26,079 bases of DNA. It comes from JBCAWW01 sp039024315 (GTDB lineage Bacteria; Bacteroidota; Bacteroidia; J057). Shown in pieces: positions 22,081-26,079 of the stretch. The position numbers were made by a program, and so were the translations under genes. Each line of letters begins with the position of its first letter. Position 1 is the first letter of the stretch. The notes below the pieces were generated by a model. It was not told the origin of the DNA. It searched no databases and saw nothing but the letters and a program-made list of their open reading frames with translations. The stretch covers positions 1 through 26,079 of the forward strand of contig JBCCQN010000116.1 of NCBI GenBank assembly GCA_039024315.1, written 5' to 3'.

Positions 22081-24271
22081 AGAAACTGAAAACAAAGATC
22101 TTACAAACGAAGAAGTAACTCCTCAAGAGGAAACAACAACTCCTCAAGTTGAGGAGGCAGAGGCCCCGGCGGCAGAAGTTGCTGCAGAGGCTACTGAAAC
22201 AGCCCCCGCTGCGGTTGCCGTTGCAACTAGCGAGGACGACGACGATGAAGATTGGTGGAAAGACGATGATGAGTACACCAAGGCAGAACGCGCAGAAATG
22301 GAAGCCCTATATGCTGGCACCCTGCGTGAATTCAATGAAAACGAAATTGTAGAAGGTACTGTTGTATCTATCGGAGACAAAGAAGTGGTGATGAACATCG
22401 GCTTCAAATCCGAAGGTGTAGTGCCGATCAATGAGTTTCGCGACACCCCTGACATGAAGGCTGGCGATGCGCTAGAAGTATTCATCGAAAGTGTAGAGGA
22501 TAAGGATGGTCAACTCATTCTTTCTCGTAAGCGTGCTAAAAACTTGCGCTCTTGGGAGAAAATCAACGCCTCTATGGAATCCGATGTTATCCTTCAAGGC
22601 CACGTTATGCGTCGTACTAAGGGTGGATTCGTCGTGGATATCAATGGTATCGAGGCCTTCTTGCCTGGATCACAAATTGATGTCAAGCCAGTACGCGACT
22701 TTGATGTTTATGTCGGACGTGACATGGAGTTCAAAGTTGTCAAAATCAATCATGCTTACGAAAACGTAGTTGTTTCTCACAAAGTATTGATCGAAGCAAA
22801 ACTAGAAGAGCAGCGCAAAGAAATCCTCGCAAACCTCGAAAAAGGTCAGGTACTAGAAGGTACCGTCAAGAACATGACCAACTTCGGTGTTTTCATCGAC
22901 CTTGGTGGCGTGGACGGATTGTTGCACATTACTGATATTTCCTGGGGACGCATCAACCATCCAGAGGAAGTACTCGAACTTGACCAAAAAGTCAACGTTG
23001 TTGTACTCGACTTTGATGATGCTAAGAAGCGTATCAGCCTAGGTATGAAGCAACTTACTTCTCATCCGTGGGATTCTCTTCCAGAGGATATCACCGAGCA
23101 GTCTGTTGTCAAAGGAAAAGTTGTTACTGTGGCTGATTACGGGGTATTCCTCGAAATCCTCCCTGGTGTTGAAGGTCTAATCCACACCAGCGAAATGTCA
23201 TGGTCTCAGCATGGTAAGAACCCAACCGAGCAATTCCAGGTTAACCAGGAACTCGAAGCTATGGTACTAAGCATCGATCGTGAAGAGCGTAAGATGTCTC
23301 TTGGTCTCAAGCAACTCCTTACTGACCCATGGTCTGAGGTTGTCGAGAAATTCCCTGTTGGTAGCCGCCACTCTGGACTCGTACGAAACATGACCAATTA
23401 CGGTCTATTCGTAGAGCTTCATGAAGGAATCGACGGATTGGTTCACATTTCTGACCTCTCTTGGACTAAGAAGTTCAGCCACCCATCTGAGTATGTGAAA
23501 GTAGGACAAGAATTAGAAGTTGTAGTTCTCGACATTGACGTTGAAAACCGCCGCTTGAGCCTTGGCCACAAACAGCTTACTGAGGATGTATGGGAAACTT
23601 TCGCGTCTATCTTTACTGTTGGTTCTACGCAAACTGGTACTATCAAGAAAGTTGATGGCAAAGGTGCGATTGTAGAGCTTGAGTACGGTGTTGAAGGAAC
23701 TGTTCCTAAGCGCCACCTCAAAGTAGAAGAAGGCAAAGAAGATCTCAAAGCTGACGATCAAGCTAAGTTCGTAGTAATCGAGTTCAACAAAGATGCTAAG
23801 CGTCTTGTTCTGTCTCACAGCCGTACTTGGCAGACAGATCCTGAACCCGTACAGAAGAAGCGTCCTAAGTCCTCTGGTGGAGGAGGTGGATCTTCTCAAG
23901 GATCAGCCCAAGCTAGCACAACTACTCTAGGCGAACTAGATGCTCTGCAGAAATTGAAAGAGCAAATGGAAGCCGCTGAAGGTAAGCCTGCTAAGAAGAA
24001 AGCTGCTCCTAAGAAGAAAGCCGCTCCTAAAGAAGAAGCTCCTGCTGAAGAGGCTCCAGCCGAAGAAGTAGCTGCTCCTGAAGTAGTAGAAGCCGCCGCT
24101 GAAGAAGTGGTAGCAGAAGCAGAAGCCACCACCGAAGAGGTAGTAGCGGAGGCAGAAGCTGTTGTCGAAGAAGCAGAAGCAGTAGTCGAAGAGACTGTTG
24201 AAGAAGCAACTGAGGCAGTAGAAGAAGTTGCAGAAGCAGCTGATGATACCGAAGAAGAAAAAGCAGAGTAA
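22073..24271 (+). CDS. rpsA: 30S ribosomal protein S1 with acidic N-terminus and long Ala/Glu-rich C-terminal tail
   Basis: This 732-aa protein binds mRNA on the small ribosomal subunit. Residues 1-85 are acidic (including EDDDDEDWWKDDDEY). Six S1 domains follow at about 88-153, 171-237, 258-327, 344-412, 429-499 and 516-583; domains 3 to 5 keep the strongest consensus, such as FGVFIDLGGVDGLLHITDISW. A glycine/serine linker and the segment TTLGELDALQKLKEQ (617-631) come next. The final 95 residues are low complexity: Lys/Ala/Pro first (KKKAAPKKKAAPKEE), then Ala/Glu/Val to the end. E. coli S1 has 557 aa and lacks both extensions. I chose the ATG at 22073 because it is preceded by a Shine-Dalgarno and fits the frame; the ATG at 22069 opens only a four-codon frame. 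Confidence 0.96.
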   Translation: MVEETENKDLTNEEVTPQEETTTPQVEEAEAPAAEVAAEATETAPAAVAVATSEDDDDEDWWKDDDEYTKAERAEMEALYAGTLREFNENEIVEGTVVSIGDKEVVMNIGFKSEGVVPINEFRDTPDMKAGDALEVFIESVEDKDGQLILSRKRAKNLRSWEKINASMESDVILQGHVMRRTKGGFVVDINGIEAFLPGSQIDVKPVRDFDVYVGRDMEFKVVKINHAYENVVVSHKVLIEAKLEEQRKEILANLEKGQVLEGTVKNMTNFGVFIDLGGVDGLLHITDISWGRINHPEEVLELDQKVNVVVLDFDDAKKRISLGMKQLTSHPWDSLPEDITEQSVVKGKVVTVADYGVFLEILPGVEGLIHTSEMSWSQHGKNPTEQFQVNQELEAMVLSIDREERKMSLGLKQLLTDPWSEVVEKFPVGSRHSGLVRNMTNYGLFVELHEGIDGLVHISDLSWTKKFSHPSEYVKVGQELEVVVLDIDVENRRLSLGHKQLTEDVWETFASIFTVGSTQTGTIKKVDGKGAIVELEYGVEGTVPKRHLKVEEGKEDLKADDQAKFVVIEFNKDAKRLVLSHSRTWQTDPEPVQKKRPKSSGGGGGSSQGSAQASTTTLGELDALQKLKEQMEAAEGKPAKKKAAPKKKAAPKEEAPAEEAPAEEVAAPEVVEAAAEEVVAEAEATTEEVVAEAEAVVEEAEAVVEETVEEATEAVEEVAEAADDTEEEKAE

Positions 24272-24295
24272 ATCTCTCTTTTCTCAACATAATTG

Positions 24296-24328
24296 CCCGT
24301 TCTGCACAGCAGAACGGGTATTTTTTTT
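24296..24328 (+). terminator. strong rho-independent terminator of rpsA
   Basis: CCCGTTCTGC (24296-24305) and GCAGAACGGG (24309-24318) form a perfect ten-base-pair stem with an ACA loop, followed by TA and eight Ts. It begins 25 bp past the rpsA stop codon. Confidence 0.93.
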
Positions 24329-24379
24329 GTCATACAACCATAGAGTTTCGACTCTCTACCTTAGGGCAAATGAAACACT

Positions 24380-25057
24380 ATGAAATATCTTACTTTCACA
24401 ACCTTAGTTTTACTTTTAAGCCTACCGACTCTGCTAAAGGGCCAAGAAAATGAGCGCCGTACGCATCAACTTTCTTTGAACCTCTTATCAGTAAGACAAA
24501 ATCAGCCCATCGCTTTCTTGTACCAATATCACTTGGAGAAAGGCAGTCTTCGTTTTGGCTTGAGTGGTAACCTTTCCTCTTCCGATGCTGAGGGCGACGA
24601 TACCGATTTGGTGGACAATACCTTTCTTAGGTACAATTTAGGCTTACGCGGGGGATGGGCGTTCCATAAAATGGTACGTGAATTTGACCTCTATTACGGC
24701 GCTGATGCTGTCATCCGCTATTGGCATGACGAAAGAAATCAAAACCAACAGCAAGTTGATAATGATTTCCTGATCCAGAACCGAGTAAGAAATCTAAGCA
24801 GGGGAGCTGGATTGGCCATAGAACCCTTTTTAGGCTTGAATTATGCCCTCAACGAAATGTTAAGCCTGGGCATTGAATTGAGAAGCTCCTTAGGGTATTC
24901 ATTAGGTGTGCACGAAAGTTTCCGCGAACGCAATTGGATCAATTTGCTTACCAATGATGTACAAACAAATACCATGGAAGAAGGCCCCGTTCAGACTAAC
25001 AACCTAAACCTTAGCCTGATTAATTTTTATGGAGTCTGGCTGAGCATCCACCTATGA
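24380..25057 (+). CDS. putative outer-membrane beta-barrel protein of unknown family
   Basis: The 225-aa product starts with a Sec signal peptide (MKYLTFTTLVLLLSLPTLLKGQ, cleavage near residue 20). The mature part is a run of alternating amphipathic strands (QPIAFLYQYHLEKGSLRFGLSG, FLRYNLGLRGGWAFHKM, FDLYYGADAVIRYWHDE, IEPFLGLNYALNEMLSLGIELRSSLGYS). It ends in FYGVWLSIHL, a hydrophobic barrel-like C-terminus. I recognise no specific family. It follows the rpsA terminator and so should have its own promoter; TACCTTAG at 24357-24364 is one mismatch from the -7 element but lacks a correctly spaced TTG. Its last six bases overlap the end of the convergent udk gene. Confidence 0.75.
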   Translation: MKYLTFTTLVLLLSLPTLLKGQENERRTHQLSLNLLSVRQNQPIAFLYQYHLEKGSLRFGLSGNLSSSDAEGDDTDLVDNTFLRYNLGLRGGWAFHKMVREFDLYYGADAVIRYWHDERNQNQQQVDNDFLIQNRVRNLSRGAGLAIEPFLGLNYALNEMLSLGIELRSSLGYSLGVHESFRERNWINLLTNDVQTNTMEEGPVQTNNLNLSLINFYGVWLSIHL

Positions 25058-25678
25058 TTTTTCTGGACCAATATGCTTTAAATGGTCCGTAATTACCCTC
25101 AGCGCCTGATTCATGTGATGGTTATTGGGGATGAGCAAATCACATTCATAGCGGAGCGGAGCGATATAGCGTAAATACATCGGAGCAACAAATTTGCGGT
25201 AATCACTAAAAATTGACTCATAAGAGTAGCCGCGCTCCTCATAATCTCTCCGCAAGCGTCTTTCCAGCCGAATGTGTTCATCTGCCTCTACAAATAACTT
25301 CAGATCGATCAGGCGTCTCATTTCCTCTAAATAGTAAATGAACAAACCCTCTAAGATGATAATGCTGGCTGGCTCTACTACAATATCTTTAGGGGTGACA
25401 GCCGGATTATTAAAGGTGTATTCCAAGCGTGTGATCTTTTCCCCCATAATGAGCCGATTGAGATCGGCTAAGAGTTCATCCAAGTAAATCGAATCCGGAT
25501 GATCAAAATTGACATGTCCCTCTTCATCTCGATGCTGCTCAGCCAAAGGCTTATAGTAGTTGTCCTGAGAAATCAGAGAAATTTGCTGACCTGGAAGCCT
25601 GCGCACCAACTCTTGTAGTAAATAAGACTTACCCGAAGCAGACGCACCGCAAATGCCTACGATATAGGGCTTCTTCAT
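25052..25678 (-). CDS. udk: uridine kinase
   Basis: This 208-aa cytoplasmic enzyme phosphorylates uridine and cytidine in pyrimidine salvage. The P-loop GASASGKS is at 11-18. SLISQDNYYKPL carries the Asp and Tyr residues that contact the nucleoside, and NFDHPDSIYLDEL is the conserved uridine-kinase segment. IILEGLFIYY and RLERRLRRDYEERGY are the Walker B-like strand and the lid arginines. Length fits the family (about 205-215 aa). The ATG overlaps the rdgB stop as ATGA at 25675-25678, so translation is probably coupled. Its end overlaps the convergent barrel gene by six bases. Confidence 0.94.
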   Translation of the reverse strand: MKKPYIVGICGASASGKSYLLQELVRRLPGQQISLISQDNYYKPLAEQHRDEEGHVNFDHPDSIYLDELLADLNRLIMGEKITRLEYTFNNPAVTPKDIVVEPASIIILEGLFIYYLEEMRRLIDLKLFVEADEHIRLERRLRRDYEERGYSYESIFSDYRKFVAPMYLRYIAPLRYECDLLIPNNHHMNQALRVITDHLKHIGPEKS

Positions 25679-26079
25679 AACGATGGATTAAGGATAAAGT
25701 CAGCAAACTTACGAACTGCTCTGCCGCGATGCGAAATCGCATTTTTGTCTTCAGCGGTGAACTCTGCAAAGCTCAAATCCGAGCCTATTGGCTGAAAAAT
25801 CGGATCATAACCAAAACCTCCTTCGCCCTGCGGCCTATGTAAAATGTTGCCTTCAACTTGACCTTCAAAACAGAGGTTTTCACCCCCTCTGTGGTAAGCG
25901 ATCACTGTTCTAAAACGAGCTAAGCGATTTTGATTGTCTCCCAGTTCGTTCAATAGCTTTGCCATATTGGCCTGTGCATCGCGCTCTGGACCAGCATAGC
26001 GGGCCGAAATTACCCCAGGGGCTCCATCTAAGGCATCCACTTCTAAACCCGTATCATCGGCAAAACAAGGAAGATTAGC
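25675..26079 (-). CDS. rdgB: XTP/dITP diphosphatase, C-terminal part (5' end beyond window)
   Basis: About 134 C-terminal residues are present; the frame is open to the last base of the window. The visible part begins NLPCFADDTGLEVDALDGAPGV, the active-site segment of RdgB/HAM1 pyrophosphatases with the catalytic Asp-Asp. It continues with the YAGPERDAQANMAKLL helix, the substrate loop GEGGFGYDPIFQP, and AEKN/SHRGRA-like motifs (AEDKNAISHRGRAV). The enzyme hydrolyses XTP, dITP and ITP to their monophosphates and keeps deaminated purines out of nucleic acids. The first ATG-like start inside the window (GTG at 26040) is internal. It is coupled to udk by an ATGA overlap, placing two nucleotide-metabolism genes in one transcript. 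Confidence 0.94.
   Translation of the reverse strand, partial: ANLPCFADDTGLEVDALDGAPGVISARYAGPERDAQANMAKLLNELGDNQNRLARFRTVIAYHRGGENLCFEGQVEGNILHRPQGEGGFGYDPIFQPIGSDLSFAEFTAEDKNAISHRGRAVRKFADFILNPSL

Noticed and set aside
22144..22485. A 113-residue minus-strand frame over the 5' part of rpsA.
   Set aside because: It is low-complexity Ser/Ala/Val sequence complementary to the acidic N-terminus of S1.
23896..24333. A 145-residue open frame antisense to the rpsA tail, rich in Ser, Ala and Thr.
   Set aside because: It is the reverse reading of the repetitive Ala/Glu codons of rpsA; its composition follows from that and no domain is visible.
24342..24355. AGAGT-TTCG-ACTCT hairpin in the leader of the 24380 gene.
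   Set aside because: Five base pairs alone are not enough to claim a regulatory RNA, although the TTCG loop is stable; no alternative pairing or ligand-domain pattern is seen.
1..26079. Possible genomic island or defence locus.
   Set aside because: No integrase, transposase, tRNA, attachment repeat, restriction, CRISPR or toxin-antitoxin gene was found, and the gene content is mainly housekeeping and envelope functions typical of the phylum.

Overview
This window reads as ordinary chromosomal DNA of a member of the Bacteroidota, most likely Saprospiraceae/Lewinella-like. The evidence is the set of lineage-typical families: a DUF5916 protein C-terminus, DUF4293, a ~500-residue signal peptidase I with an extra N-terminal membrane domain, a BatB/BatC-like pair and an OmpA-TPR lipoprotein. 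Translation starts almost entirely lack Shine-Dalgarno sequences, and several upstream regions carry the Bacteroidota promoter pattern TTG-N18..21-TAnnTTTG. Genus-level placement is inference. No rRNA, tRNA, CRISPR array, insertion sequence, phage gene or integrase is visible. Coding density is high; the longest gene-free stretch is the 262 bp before rpsA, and no stretch exceeds 300 bp.

Layout. 1-839 (+): end of a DUF5916-type protein and a small lipoprotein. 840-3141 (-): lepB, a small unknown gene and a DinB-family gene, coupled by TAATG and ATGA overlaps. 3265-4269 (-): patatin-like lipase, divergent from pncA nicotinamidase (4398-4994, +), then a DUF4291 gene. 5699-7846 (-): unknown lipoprotein followed by an RmlD-like reductase. 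7968-10850 (-): gcvP, divergent from pcm (10906-11559, +). 11801-12595 (+): outer-membrane beta-barrel. 12684-13439 (-): truA. 13528-18495 (+): DUF4293 protein, OppB/DppB-like and OppC/DppC-like permeases, then a VWA/BatB-like protein and a BatC-like TPR protein. 18505-19644 (-): methionine-type aminotransferase. 19843-21810 (+): OmpA-TPR lipoprotein. 22073-24271 (+): rpsA. 24380-25057 (+): putative outer-membrane protein. 25052-26079 (-): udk and the end of rdgB.

Functions that fit together: cell-envelope work (signal peptidase, lipoproteins, beta-barrels, peptide-type ABC permeases, OmpA-TPR protein, Bat-like pair) is mixed with housekeeping (glycine cleavage P-protein, NAD salvage by PncA, tRNA pseudouridylation, isoaspartate repair, nucleotide salvage and clean-up by Udk/RdgB, ribosomal protein S1).

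I do not see a convincing undescribed defence, mobile or biosynthetic system. The observations most worth a second look are modest: rpsA is the only gene here with a clear Shine-Dalgarno, and a four-codon mini-ORF overlaps its start; the two peptide-type permeases carry large insertions; a 23-bp repeat follows two terminator-like sites about 9 kb apart; an exact 8-bp tandem repeat precedes the rpsA promoter; and phased A-tracts lie upstream of a beta-barrel gene.
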